DNA of 35,535 nucleotides from the IMG/VR virus record IMGVR_UViG_3300007735_000662, positions 1 to 35,535 of that record; one strand, given 5' to 3'. This DNA comes from a virus. The position numbers were made by a program, and so were the translations under genes. Each line of letters starts with the position of its first letter. Position 1 is the stretch's first letter. This document shows, piece by piece, positions 11,627 to 20,101 of the stretch. Below the pieces are notes generated by a model, which saw nothing but the letters and a program-made list of their open reading frames with translations, had not been told where the DNA came from and did not search any database.

Positions 11627-14600
11627 CTATTCTAAAACTCGCTTGGCTAGGCTAACAGTAGCTTGTGCGATAACTTGCTCATCCGTTCCATCTGTCTCAA
11701 ACACCTCCATCAATATGTCCCTTTGGCTAGATGTTGATAGGATGGCATTGGCAGAGGCCGTTGTAATGTTGAACTCTGCGGGAATAACATCTGCTGGATA
11801 GGATGGGAGAATTGGCCTAGTCGGAATAGAGAAGTTAATCTTTGGAGAACCCCCAAAGCCCCTGCCCCCATCAATCACTTGAATAGATTGAACTGCACCA
11901 GCCGACAAAACAATCTCCCCCAACGAATACCCAGTTCCAGAAGCATCAGAAATTGAATAGCTGGCGGTACTTCTTGTGTAAAAACTACCACCGCAAACAA
12001 TGGTTATCGAGGAAATGATAGAGCCTTGAGGGGTTGGGACGCTTATATTTGGAGAGGATGTATAGCCATAACCCTGATTAACAATTATAAATTCCCCAGA
12101 ATCGGGATTTGAAGAATAGAACTGAACTTGTGCTGTCTGGCCGCTTGAAGGTGCTGAATCTACAATACAATCATAGGTTGTGGATGGTGTATATCCCCTG
12201 CCAATAGTTGTGATTGAAATAGAGGCTAGTTTCCCTTGCAATGCGTTGGGTGTTGGGGCTGTAATAAATGGAGCAGTAACATACCCATATCCCTTATTCT
12301 GTATGCTGAACCCGTATGAATCATCAGAAACAATAAGTGAAACAATGGCAGTACCGCCCGATGAGGGGCTAGAAGCTACGGTTAAACTATATGTTCCATT
12401 TTCATATCCAACTGGGTTATTTGTTAGACCAAGATTAGATACAAACCCCTGCTCAAAAATGCTCTGCTTGAAGTCTGGTAGGGGAGATTGAGCCGCTGGT
12501 GCTGTTGAATATCCATAGCCGATAAATTCTGTTACTGGCTGGAATCCTTCTGATTGCCTAAACCTAACAATCGGGGCAACCCCGCCAGTTGGTGGTGGTG
12601 TGAACTGCAAATAATAATCCGAGTTATCATAGTAACCACTACCAGCAGATTTCAAATAAACATTAACAATTCCAAAACAAGAAGCAGAAATGTTGGGTTG
12701 AGGGGCGGTGACAACTGGCGATGTCGTGTAGCCATATCCGGGGTTATCAATGGTGACGAAACAATCATCACCTTGAAAATAAAAACTTGCTTGAGCGTTC
12801 CCACCGCTGACTGGGCTTGGCTGAACATCTAGTGGCAAAACAAGTGCATCCTGATAACCCAAACCCCTAGTTGAGACTCTGATAGAAGATATATATCCAG
12901 AGCAAGTAATTGAAATATCTGGTGCTGGTGCTGTTACTATTGGTGCTGTGGTATAACCAAAGCCTTGAGACTCAATATAGGCTTGGTTGTTTTGCATATA
13001 AATGACTGCTGAACCGCCTTGACTTGGGCTAGATTGAACGGAGAAATAGTGCTTATTGTCTATTGAATATCCGTTAGGAGTATTTGTAATGTATGCAAAA
13101 TTAACATTACCGCTTAAAATGTTAGGCTCTGGTGCTGTGATTGTTGGAATTGAAGTATAGCCAGACCCAGCGTTTTGAACATATACATACGGATTTCCAT
13201 TAGAGGTAGGAATAACCATTACCACGGTTGCAGTTGTTCCGCTCGGCGGTTCTTGGGTTGTTAGAATATATTCACCCGGAGAATATCCTTTTGGTTGAGT
13301 AAGCAAGGAAACACTTACCACGCTAGTTACACCCGATGTTTGGCCAGCAGAAATAAATGCGTTCCCTATATATCCAAAGCCGCCGTCTGCAATATAGTAT
13401 TGAATTGTTCCGCTTGAGGGTCTTGTGGCAACCCCTAGTTGCTTTGATACAAGTGTCGGAAGAAAATTCCTTGTACTTACAGAAATTTCTCGATTTCTTG
13501 AATCAGATAGAAAAGAATAATTAGATGCAGAAGAATTAAGCTCAATAAGAGAAAATCCAGAACTGAAAGAACTTGGTGCATACCCAGCACCAAAATCTAC
13601 AATCTCAATAGTTGGCTCATATACTCCACCGCCAACCCCTTGTAGCGTGAAAATGTTAGGTGCACTTACAATTATTGCATTTGTATTAAGAGTTTGGGGA
13701 TTTGTAACAGTAGTAGAGCCATATTTTCTGGTTGAGGTAGAAAGCACAACATCAAATTTACCAATGACATTGTATGATTCATTGATTGGGCTAGTGCTTA
13801 TTTTAAGAATTGCGTACCGAGATGGAGCTTTTGTGTCTTTTGGAACAACGGCAACATAGATATTACTTCTTCCAGCATATATACTGTGACGCGGATTAAG
13901 CTCATTTCGAGGATTTGAACTTCCGACTGTGCCATACAATAGAATGGGCTGTGTAATAGAAGTTTTTTCAATAATTGGGAATTTGCCGGCTCTTACATCA
14001 AATAAATTATTTACCCTAGTTTCTTTATTTAGTGTAAAATAAACTCCACCCTCCTCTAGGGCTACTGGTTTTGTAGAAAGCGATTCATTTATTGATATTG
14101 TTTTTAATCCCAATCCTTCTATTCGTGCGGTAATTGTAACTTTCCCGTCTTGCACAGTTTCAAACTGATATCCAGTATACGCTAGGCCAGCCGATGTGGT
14201 ATTAACGCTTCTGACCACACTTTGGGCATTGACCAAAAAAGAATCCCTAGAAATTGTGGGAGCTGTAATGTACCCATAGCCACCGCAAACTACTGTAATT
14301 TGCCAAGTCGGATTCCCGCTAATAGACGGAGCATAAAAAGATATAAAAGCAGATGGGACGGACAACCCAGTTACGATAGAAGAAGATGTTGGGTCTGTGA
14401 ATAACAGATCGGCTCTTGCGGTTGTGGTTGTTGGGGCTATCCAAGTGAATGAATCTTTCCCATCTATTTTGCCAATATAATTAGATGGCAATATGGAAAG
14501 AACTGCCTTATCTGGTGTAAATAGAGTTACGGATGGATTTGCTGAATATCCGCTGCCTCCATTGATTAGGGAAACCGAAGCAATCTTTCCTCCTAAGGCC

Positions 14601-15406
14601 ACCGCGTTTGCTCTTGCAGATGTTGTTGATGCACCAACAAATGTTAGTGAGTATGTTCCGTCTAGGTATCCATTTCCTATTCCAGAAATTGCTATTGTTG
14701 TGACACTACCTCCGGTCATTGTTGATGTAAATGTTGCCGCTATTGGAGTATTTAGAACGGCAGAAAATGTGACTGGGTTGATTGGTAGAATGGTTAAATC
14801 TAGCGGGGTGTCTACTATATTAAATGCGTTTATGTTTTGTATGTTAAAAGATGCAGTTGGAACGACCGAGCTTGCGATAGAGGCTGTAATTGTTGGAGTT
14901 ACAAGTGCTGGTAGATTAACAAGAGTTTTGGCAGTTGCAGTTACAGCCGTAACAACTTGGATGTTTGCAGAAAATTGAGCGAGCCTAGTTGTTGCAGAAG
15001 TTAAAAATGTGCCAAATTCTGGCGTTTTAGACACGACACTATTGGTAGAAATTCCAGCCGTGATGGTTGCGGTTACTGCTGTAAATGTGATAACGCTTCC
15101 AATAGCAGACGCTTGAGCCGAGCCGAGCGTTACGATTGTTGCCGTGGCCTTGATTAGAGGAAGTGTCGATGCTCCGGGTATTACCCCATCTGCTAGTTTT
15201 GCTGTTGATGTTCCCAAGCGAACTTTAAGCGAAGAACCAAGCGAACCAGTTACAGAAGAGAGCTTGTTGTTATTAACCTTGCGAAGATTGATTTTTGTAG
15301 ACCTTACTTCATCAGAATAAAATGTGGGCTTGTTGGTTGGGATTGTGCTTTCACCATCCAAGAATCTCCCGCTAGATACATCCAGAAATAGCTCTTGAGC
15401 GTTCAC
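11627..15406 (-). CDS. Large repeat-rich tail fibre or adhesin
   Basis: A 1259-residue, beta-rich protein, the largest in the window, in the tail-tip position. Residues 1-230 are Ala/Thr/Val-rich. From about residue 240 the motif 'G.GY...P.....' recurs. Between about residues 675 and 1120 it forms regular units of about 74 residues, each with GYGYTTAPIVTAPAPD-like text (variants GFGYTTAP, GYGYVTAP, GYGYTSSP) and a 'P..GG.A...' hairpin. 'GSGYTSAPTVTI'-type repeats are known from phage structural and adhesive proteins. The C-terminal 100 residues are unique (FETDGTDEQVIAQATVSLAK). The start is a GTG at 15406. Host receptor binding is the likely role. It has no recognised enzyme or trimerisation domain. 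Confidence 0.75.
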   Translation of the reverse strand: MNAQELFLDVSSGRFLDGESTIPTNKPTFYSDEVRSTKINLRKVNNNKLSSVTGSLGSSLKVRLGTSTAKLADGVIPGASTLPLIKATATIVTLGSAQASAIGSVITFTAVTATITAGISTNSVVSKTPEFGTFLTSATTRLAQFSANIQVVTAVTATAKTLVNLPALVTPTITASIASSVVPTASFNIQNINAFNIVDTPLDLTILPINPVTFSAVLNTPIAATFTSTMTGGSVTTIAISGIGNGYLDGTYSLTFVGASTTSARANAVALGGKIASVSLINGGSGYSANPSVTLFTPDKAVLSILPSNYIGKIDGKDSFTWIAPTTTTARADLLFTDPTSSSIVTGLSVPSAFISFYAPSISGNPTWQITVVCGGYGYITAPTISRDSFLVNAQSVVRSVNTTSAGLAYTGYQFETVQDGKVTITARIEGLGLKTISINESLSTKPVALEEGGVYFTLNKETRVNNLFDVRAGKFPIIEKTSITQPILLYGTVGSSNPRNELNPRHSIYAGRSNIYVAVVPKDTKAPSRYAILKISTSPINESYNVIGKFDVVLSTSTRKYGSTTVTNPQTLNTNAIIVSAPNIFTLQGVGGGVYEPTIEIVDFGAGYAPSSFSSGFSLIELNSSASNYSFLSDSRNREISVSTRNFLPTLVSKQLGVATRPSSGTIQYYIADGGFGYIGNAFISAGQTSGVTSVVSVSLLTQPKGYSPGEYILTTQEPPSGTTATVVMVIPTSNGNPYVYVQNAGSGYTSIPTITAPEPNILSGNVNFAYITNTPNGYSIDNKHYFSVQSSPSQGGSAVIYMQNNQAYIESQGFGYTTAPIVTAPAPDISITCSGYISSIRVSTRGLGYQDALVLPLDVQPSPVSGGNAQASFYFQGDDCFVTIDNPGYGYTTSPVVTAPQPNISASCFGIVNVYLKSAGSGYYDNSDYYLQFTPPPTGGVAPIVRFRQSEGFQPVTEFIGYGYSTAPAAQSPLPDFKQSIFEQGFVSNLGLTNNPVGYENGTYSLTVASSPSSGGTAIVSLIVSDDSYGFSIQNKGYGYVTAPFITAPTPNALQGKLASISITTIGRGYTPSTTYDCIVDSAPSSGQTAQVQFYSSNPDSGEFIIVNQGYGYTSSPNISVPTPQGSIISSITIVCGGSFYTRSTASYSISDASGTGYSLGEIVLSAGAVQSIQVIDGGRGFGGSPKINFSIPTRPILPSYPADVIPAEFNITTASANAILSTSSQRDILMEVFETDGTDEQVIAQATVSLAKRVLE
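12000..13400 (-). repeat. Six to seven tandem about-222-bp coding repeats
   Basis: The codons for the 'GYGY' motif recur at about 12061, 12284, 12508, 12729, 12952, 13156 and 13370, giving spacings of 223, 224, 221, 223, 204 and 214 bp. Units share the protein layout 'GYGYT.AP.ITAP.PN' but are diverged at DNA level, so they are old duplications, not recent copies. Confidence 0.75.
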
Positions 15407-15423
15407 TTTAGACTATGCCCTTG

Positions 15424-15717
15424 TCAATCTACCCTACCAAGAACGATTAGCTGGGCGGGAGTTCCGTTAGAACAGACTGTCAGCGTTACGACTGTAAAGC
15501 CCTCTGGCACTCCTCCCCCTCCTCCTACAATGCTTACTCCTGCCGTTGCAGATATTACATAGCTTCCATCAGTCACCTTAATGTCGATGTTTGCCCCCGC
15601 TACTGGGGTTCGTTGCTTTACTGCGGCCTCCATATCGTGAAGATATGTTTTAGTAATAAGGCCATTGTCGGCCAATACTGGAACTTTGGAAAAAGAACTT
15701 CCAGTTCCCGATCTCAT
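15424..15717 (-). CDS. Small structural-type protein
   Basis: A 97-residue Gly/Val/Thr-rich protein. It starts MRSGTGSSFSKVPVLADNGL with ITKTYLHDMEAAVKQ, then a beta-rich body with a glycine run (VSIVGGGGGVPEGF) and a strand pair at the end. Its start overlaps the upstream stop (ATGA, 15717-15714), and it directly precedes the large fibre gene. It could be a fibre adaptor or a tail baseplate piece. I recognise no family. Confidence 0.55.
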   Translation of the reverse strand: MRSGTGSSFSKVPVLADNGLITKTYLHDMEAAVKQRTPVAGANIDIKVTDGSYVISATAGVSIVGGGGGVPEGFTVVTLTVCSNGTPAQLIVLGRVD

Positions 15718-16376
15718 ACGGATAACTGCATTTGGCCTTTAGTGGCCGATGCCCTAACTCTAAATAAGCCACCAGCGTTTTCAACCGATGAACCTACGAT
15801 ATTGATGGCATTCACATCTATGCCCGGCCCGAATACTGGATACTCCACCGTACCGATAATTACTGTTTTGTCTGGTTTGTTTCTTATGATCTGTACTTGT
15901 TGGCTTGAAACAAAAGCCCTAACCCTATCCTGAACTGCGGTGACATCTTCAGTTTGACTATTCGTAGTAATTGTAACAGTCGGAGACAACCATTCGCAGA
16001 TATAATTGATTGCAATATCTTGTGCTGGTGTTTGCACAAATCCAGTTACAATCTCCCTCTGGTACTGATAGCTGGTTTCTAGGATATAAAGCGAATTATC
16101 CCCAGTCCCGCCCTCTGCTGATACTTGAAGTCTATAAAGCCCACTAGATGTATCACCAGCTATGTGACTCATATTCCTACGAACAACACGGAAGTTTCCG
16201 GGGGGCTGGTCTGGAACTCCAACCAATACCTGATCTAAAGAGAAGTTAGAATTGAGTGAAGAGAACGAGCCGACAACAGAGAATTGAAAGGCTGTAATCC
16301 CATCACGGCCATTGTCTGTTATGATGTCTGGCTCGTAATCGAACGATGATATGTTGGAAAGAATTGTTGTTGCCAT
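15714..16376 (-). CDS. Putative minor tail or baseplate protein
   Basis: A 220-residue protein, beta-rich in the first half (DGITAFQFSVVGSFSSLNSN, then DQPPGNFRVVRRNMSH) and mixed later, with a YICEWLSPTVTITTNSQTED stretch and VQIIRNKPDKTVIIGTVEYP. It lies immediately after the tape-measure gene, where siphoviruses encode distal tail and tail-tip proteins. By position it could be the distal tail or hub component. No family signature is visible to me, so the role comes from gene order only. Confidence 0.55.
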   Translation of the reverse strand: MATTILSNISSFDYEPDIITDNGRDGITAFQFSVVGSFSSLNSNFSLDQVLVGVPDQPPGNFRVVRRNMSHIAGDTSSGLYRLQVSAEGGTGDNSLYILETSYQYQREIVTGFVQTPAQDIAINYICEWLSPTVTITTNSQTEDVTAVQDRVRAFVSSQQVQIIRNKPDKTVIIGTVEYPVFGPGIDVNAINIVGSSVENAGGLFRVRASATKGQMQLSV

Positions 16377-16382
16377 ATATTT

Positions 16383-17675
16383 TTACCCAGTTGCTACTGC
16401 GGCTGGAATTTGCTTTGATAATGCTTTGATTGCCTCTAATAATTGTTTTTGCATATCTACCCCACCACCACCCCTTGCTTTTTCTGCGGCAACTTGACTT
16501 GCTGGTGTCCCGCCTTGCATCGCCCCTAGCTTTTCAGAAAGCAAGGGCATCTCCCCTGCGGCTTGTTGTGAGGCCACTTGCTCCCTCATTTGCTGGGCTG
16601 TTACTGGGGGCAATCCTTTAGCCCTACGCTTAATGTTTTCCTCTGTTTTCATCCTCTCAAACACTTGGTCTTGTGTTTTAAAATCCTCTTTGCTTACCTC
16701 TCTAGCCCTTACTTTCCTTGCCACATCGAGGGCTTGTTGCCCCGCCCTGCTTGCACCTAATAGACCACCGCCAGCTTCTTGTGATCGCTTTGCGGTAATA
16801 GCCCTCTGTTCCCTCTGTACCCTAATAACATTTAATTCTTCTTTTGCTCTTTGTAGATTTGCTTCGCCAAGCTTGACTCTTAACTCATCAATTTTTTTGG
16901 CATCTTGTAGTGCTCCATTAAGCTTAAAAATTTGCTCAATTTGCCATTGATAATTCATAACTTGAAGTTTGCTATAATTAAGTTGATCGACTGCATTCTC
17001 AACAGCACCAGAGCCAGCATTTTCTATTTCATCATAAGCACGAGCAATCTTTCTTAATTCTTTTTCAGCATTTGCGTTCCTTAAATTTTCACTTGAATTT
17101 TTTATTATATTTGCTTCATTTTTTCTGACTTGCACTAATTGTTCTTGAATAGATAAATTTGCTCTTGCGGATTCAATGGCTTTTTCTGTATCCCCAACTC
17201 CAAGGTTTATCCCGGTGAGCGACTCGATGCCTTTTAATATCCCGCCAAAAGCCCCTAGTTGTGTGATCTTTCCTCGTAAAGACTCAATCGTGTCCTCTGT
17301 TTTTTCTAACCCAGCTTGTGCTTGTTCAACGCTTGTGCTTTTGAAGGAAGTCTCAAAGGCATCTGACAAGGCTTTTTGGGAGGCATAGTAGTCGGTTGAG
17401 GCTTGCTTGACTGTTTCTCCAAACTTATTGATTGAGCCAAGAACCGCCGCCCCAAACAACCCACCAGTACCCAAGCGAGCCAATGAGCCGAGGGATGAGC
17501 CAGCCCTACCAGCATTAAGCCCAAGGGAAAGAAGGCTTTTCCCTAGTCGCTCGGTATTGCCACCAGCCCTCTTGAATGTATCGGATGTTTTGTTAGCCTC
17601 TCTCTGAAGGTCTTTTAACGCAGTTGTTCCCTTGCGTCCGTCAATTATTACCTCTCCGACTAGCTTAAAGCTCAT
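16383..17675 (-). CDS. Short tape-measure protein
   Basis: A 430-residue, helical, Ala/Lys/Gln-rich protein with the typical start of tape measures: MSFKLVGEVIIDGRKGTTAL, KDLQREANKTSDTFKRAG and a Gly-rich hydrophobic patch (SLGSLARLGTGGLFGAAVLG, residues about 60-80). Long coiled-coil regions follow (residues about 100-290). Tape measures set tail length at about 0.15 nm per residue, so the tail would be about 65 nm, short for a siphovirus. It lies after the tail chaperone pair as in lambda (G/GT then H), with one extra gene between. No lytic domain is visible. The end is Gln/Ala-rich. Confidence 0.75.
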   Translation of the reverse strand: MSFKLVGEVIIDGRKGTTALKDLQREANKTSDTFKRAGGNTERLGKSLLSLGLNAGRAGSSLGSLARLGTGGLFGAAVLGSINKFGETVKQASTDYYASQKALSDAFETSFKSTSVEQAQAGLEKTEDTIESLRGKITQLGAFGGILKGIESLTGINLGVGDTEKAIESARANLSIQEQLVQVRKNEANIIKNSSENLRNANAEKELRKIARAYDEIENAGSGAVENAVDQLNYSKLQVMNYQWQIEQIFKLNGALQDAKKIDELRVKLGEANLQRAKEELNVIRVQREQRAITAKRSQEAGGGLLGASRAGQQALDVARKVRAREVSKEDFKTQDQVFERMKTEENIKRRAKGLPPVTAQQMREQVASQQAAGEMPLLSEKLGAMQGGTPASQVAAEKARGGGGVDMQKQLLEAIKALSKQIPAAVATG

Positions 17676-17676
17676 A

Positions 17677-18378
17677 TTATCTTTGGAGCTTGTTAAGCCT
17701 CTCTTGCTCCATTTCGAGTATCTTCCCTTTCATATCTTGCTCTTCACGATTAAAGGCTCTTGCCAAAGCTGGTACACCAATTTTTCCAACTCCATTTGCG
17801 GCGTTTGCAAATGTTGTTTTTAAAAAATCTCCAACTCTTTGTGCTGGTATGGCATATCCCTTCCCTGCTGAAGTTTGAGGGCTTGGCTCTCTTTTAATAT
17901 CAGATTCAATTTTAATTCCTTGTTGCTTATATCTATTAAGTGCTGGCAACCACCCCGCCTTTATATATGCCACAGAGCTTTTTGTTGCTTTAACAAATCG
18001 ATCAAATTGTGTACCCATTTGTTCCCAAGCCAATCCCCCACCCCTTAAGTCTGGTCGAAGGCTTCTCGGACGATTCTTTCTTCTCCAATTAAAAATTTTA
18101 TAGCCTACTGGTGCCCCCTTATAGAAGGGCTTAAAGTTTTTTCTTTTGGATTCAGTTTTATTTTTTAATTGCCTTGGAGTCTTAAAGGACTGCACAGTTG
18201 CTTTTAATTCAGCCTCAATTCTTAATGGATTGGTTACCTTTGTGTATTTCATCGCCCACATAATAATGTTGGCGGCTCGTCTATTTACTTCTGTTAAATA
18301 ATCTATATTACGCATTTCAATATACTTATCGATAGTTTTATTGAAATCCTTGGTATCTAGCCTAAACACATTAGCCAT
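17677..18378 (-). CDS. Basic tail protein of unknown function
   Basis: The frame opens with a TTG at 18399; the ATG at 18378 (MANVFRLDTKDFNKTIDKYI) is preferred, although neither has a good ribosome binding site. The 233-residue product is strongly basic (KRKNFKPFYKG, NWRRKNRPRSLRPD). A helical N-terminus is followed by YIKAGWLPALNRY and a helical C-terminus (AFNREEQDMKGKILEMEQER). The 'AGWLPAL' segment between helices recalls minor tail/head-tail proteins of the HK97 gp10 type, but weakly. It sits between the frameshifting chaperone and the tape measure, an unusual insertion point. Confidence 0.55.
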   Translation of the reverse strand: MANVFRLDTKDFNKTIDKYIEMRNIDYLTEVNRRAANIIMWAMKYTKVTNPLRIEAELKATVQSFKTPRQLKNKTESKRKNFKPFYKGAPVGYKIFNWRRKNRPRSLRPDLRGGGLAWEQMGTQFDRFVKATKSSVAYIKAGWLPALNRYKQQGIKIESDIKREPSPQTSAGKGYAIPAQRVGDFLKTTFANAANGVGKIGVPALARAFNREEQDMKGKILEMEQERLNKLQR

Positions 18379-18385
18379 AAATTTA

Positions 18386-18966
18386 TTATCTATCGTCAAG
18401 AAGGGAGTCTAATATGTGCGTTGCATTTTTGTTGTGCCTTCTGACATCAATCCCTCTGTTAATCATTATAGCGTGTTCTAGCTGAACGAGTTGCACTTCT
18501 GCCATTTCCCATAGCACTTGCTCCGCTGTCCAACCGAACTCCTTTGCGAATAGCCAGACGGACGAAGCAATCCCGGCTGGCTGTACTATTTTGGGGAGTC
18601 GCTACCCCCATTTGTCTGCACACGAGCCTCTGAAATTTCAGAGAAGATTTCGTCTACAATCTTTACACCTTCGATAAAATCGGCCTCATTAAATTCATCA
18701 GACCAATTCAAAACTGCCTCCCTAAACTTGGCCTTGTCCCAAGCCAACTTTACTAGCTCCGATCTTGGGTGAGTTAGGCAGTAGAGGCTAGACCAGATAA
18801 AGAACTCGGTAGTATCTGCTTCCTCACGAATCTGGTTCATCACGATTCTTGTCCCAAGGGTGAACTTCCCTACCTTGCTTCCCTTAAACATTCTCTCGTT
18901 TATTACGAATGATTTATCCAAGGCTTTGTTAAGAATCTCCTCATCTTTTTGTAGGTCTAGGTTCAT
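18386..18966 (-). CDS. Tail assembly chaperone, long form made by -1 frameshift (gpGT-like)
   Basis: Reading the short chaperone frame to Lys126 and then slipping back one base gives a 193-residue fusion. The extra 67 residues start IVQPAGIASSVWLFAKEFGW, contain TAEQVLWEMAEVQLVQLEHA and end HILDSLLDDR. The 'FGWT.EQVL.M...QL..LE' text is typical of the T domain in phage tail chaperones. The extension has no good start codon of its own and fills what would otherwise be a 200-base gap. In lambda the G and GT forms bind the tape measure and tube protein during assembly. The join uses the C CCA AAA site at 18595-18589. Confidence 0.75.
18586..18600 (-). other. -1 ribosomal frameshift site C CCA AAA before TAG
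   Basis: On the minus strand, frame 0 reads GAC TCC CCA AAA TAG. The heptamer C CCA AAA is a canonical X XXY YYZ slippery sequence, followed at once by the stop. Slipping back one base gives CCC AAA ATA GTA and enters an open frame of 67 codons. Such sites are conserved in tail chaperone genes. I did not identify a downstream pseudoknot. Confidence 0.75.
18586..18966 (-). CDS. Tail assembly chaperone, short form (gpG-like)
   Basis: The 126-residue unshifted product starts MNLDLQKDEEILNKALDKSF. It contains GTRIVMNQIREEADTTEFFI and a YCLTHPRSELVKLAWDKAKF helix, and ends EARVQTNGGSDSPK just before the stop. This acidic helical form, made in excess, corresponds to gpG in the lambda system. Its start overlaps the upstream stop as ATGA (18966-18963). 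The stop directly follows a slippery heptamer. No sequence similarity to gpG is claimed; the identity rests on gene order, size and the frameshift site. Confidence 0.7.
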   Translation of the reverse strand: MNLDLQKDEEILNKALDKSFVINERMFKGSKVGKFTLGTRIVMNQIREEADTTEFFIWSSLYCLTHPRSELVKLAWDKAKFREAVLNWSDEFNEADFIEGVKIVDEIFSEISEARVQTNGGSDSPK

Positions 18967-19349
18967 AGGTATTTGCTCAATTTCTTTCGCAGTTCTGGGG
19001 ATGCGTTCTTGCTAACTAGCAAGGTTGCTTTCCCAAACTGCTTTTTGACTAGGGGGGTTGCATTGTTCATAGCGTCCAATAGACGCTCTCGGTTCTCTAG
19101 TACGGCTCTGCAGTATGCCAATGGGTCATCGTAATTTGTAATCGCTGACCAACCCTTTTCCCACATATCCACAATCTTACCACCAAGGCCACTAGGGAGG
19201 TCGCTAAAGAAGAATGTAACGCTTCTGCGGTTGCCATCGTCTGCGTCCTCAATGACGGCCATCGGCTCTTTCTCTCTGAATGGGATGCCAAAAGTGGCGA
19301 GGGTTGAGGCGAGTTTGATGTTGCGAGTATAGAGGATTTTTTCTTGCAT
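18963..19349 (-). CDS. Hypothetical tail-region protein
   Basis: A 128-residue mixed alpha/beta protein. It starts MQEKILYTRNIKLASTLATF, has a strand region (SVTFFFSDLPSGLGGKIVDM), a central helix (DPLAYCRAVLENRERLLDAM) and a basic C-terminal helix (PELRKKLSKYL). I recognise no family. It lies between the tail-tube-like pair and the tail chaperone and overlaps the latter by four bases, so it is likely to be made with it and needed for tail assembly. The composition is not that of a surface protein. Confidence 0.55.
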   Translation of the reverse strand: MQEKILYTRNIKLASTLATFGIPFREKEPMAVIEDADDGNRRSVTFFFSDLPSGLGGKIVDMWEKGWSAITNYDDPLAYCRAVLENRERLLDAMNNATPLVKKQFGKATLLVSKNASPELRKKLSKYL

Positions 19350-19368
19350 AAGGATTTCTAGGTTAAAA

Positions 19369-19722
19369 CTAACTTATACCATCGTATCGAACTGCCGTGA
19401 AAGATACCGTCTCAAAGTTATCTGCACTTCTGTTTCTGGCGGTTTCGGTAATGTAGGCCGCACCAGATAGATCGTAGTTGCTTCCGTTGGATACTGTGAT
19501 CGTTGCCCCAACGCTTCCGCTAAAGGTCGTGTATGCACCCTCTACCGAATAGGTGACTTTCTTGTTGCGGAACACTACTGCCGTTACATCCCCACCCTTA
19601 TTCTTTAGCTCAACCGCATCAGCCGAGGCAGAGGACGAAATGGATTGAATCACCATCCCAGTCTGTGCGGAGGCAATCCCGAAGGCGAGGTCTGTGCTAT
19701 TTCCAATGATTGTAGCGGCCAT
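19369..19722 (-). CDS. Tail-tube-like protein, copy 2
   Basis: A 117-residue beta-rich protein starting MAATIIGNSTDLAFGIASAQ. It aligns by eye with the next gene upstream over its whole length: MAAT.IG start, 'FG.A...G.VIQS', 'VELKNKGGDVTAVVFRNKKV' against 'TEVSKHNGTHSAVAFSAYKR', 'YIT....' and the final 'F.TA..YDG'. The spacing of turns and the position upstream of the tail chaperone suit a major tail-tube subunit. Two copies could give a two-component tube or a tube and a terminating ring. The family is not identified. Confidence 0.6.
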   Translation of the reverse strand: MAATIIGNSTDLAFGIASAQTGMVIQSISSSASADAVELKNKGGDVTAVVFRNKKVTYSVEGAYTTFSGSVGATITVSNGSNYDLSGAAYITETARNRSADNFETVSFTAVRYDGIS

Positions 19723-19723
19723 A

Positions 19724-20080
19724 TTATGTATTTAATCCATCGTATGCGGTTGCGGATAGGTCAAAGCTGTTAAAGCCATCGGCGGCTTGTGAGAAAGAAA
19801 CATCAGTTACATAGTAAGTTCCACTAGATACTGCGGCTGTGTTGCCAGTTAGAGCAAGAGTCCCGCCAATCCCAGAGGAGGCAACCGCACCGCTACAATT
19901 ACCAGAAAGACTAACATTCCTTTTGTAAGCAGAAAACGCAACGGCAGAGTGAGTACCATTATGCTTTGATACTTCGGTTGTCTCTGCTGTGCTTGTAAGT
20001 GAGAAGCTCTGAATAACAACGCCAGTTTCAGCGGCGAGTCCAAAGGCAACGGAAGAAAGTCCTATACTTGTAGCGGCCAT
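19724..20080 (-). CDS. Tail-tube-like protein, copy 1
   Basis: A 118-residue protein starting MAATSIGLSSVAFGLAAETG. It is similar by eye to the gene at 19369-19722, including VVIQSFSLTSTAETTEVSKH, the 'V.F......V..S' strand, TYYVTDVSFSQAADGFNSFD and a YDG end. It is one base from the second copy. The low charge, Ser/Thr/Ala-rich beta composition and place in the order between connector proteins and chaperone suit the major tail protein. Which copy forms the tube cannot be told. Confidence 0.6.
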   Translation of the reverse strand: MAATSIGLSSVAFGLAAETGVVIQSFSLTSTAETTEVSKHNGTHSAVAFSAYKRNVSLSGNCSGAVASSGIGGTLALTGNTAAVSSGTYYVTDVSFSQAADGFNSFDLSATAYDGLNT

Positions 20081-20101
20081 TTTATATTCCTTTGTGTCAA
20101 A

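Noticed and set aside
12000-13400. Possible CRISPR-like array
   Set aside because: The about 222-bp periodic units are coding and diverged, with no short identical repeats or spacers.
14493-14978. 161-residue plus-strand frame inside the fibre gene
   Set aside because: Shadow of the repetitive Ala/Thr/Val-rich fibre coding sequence. No plus-strand gene is supported anywhere in the window.
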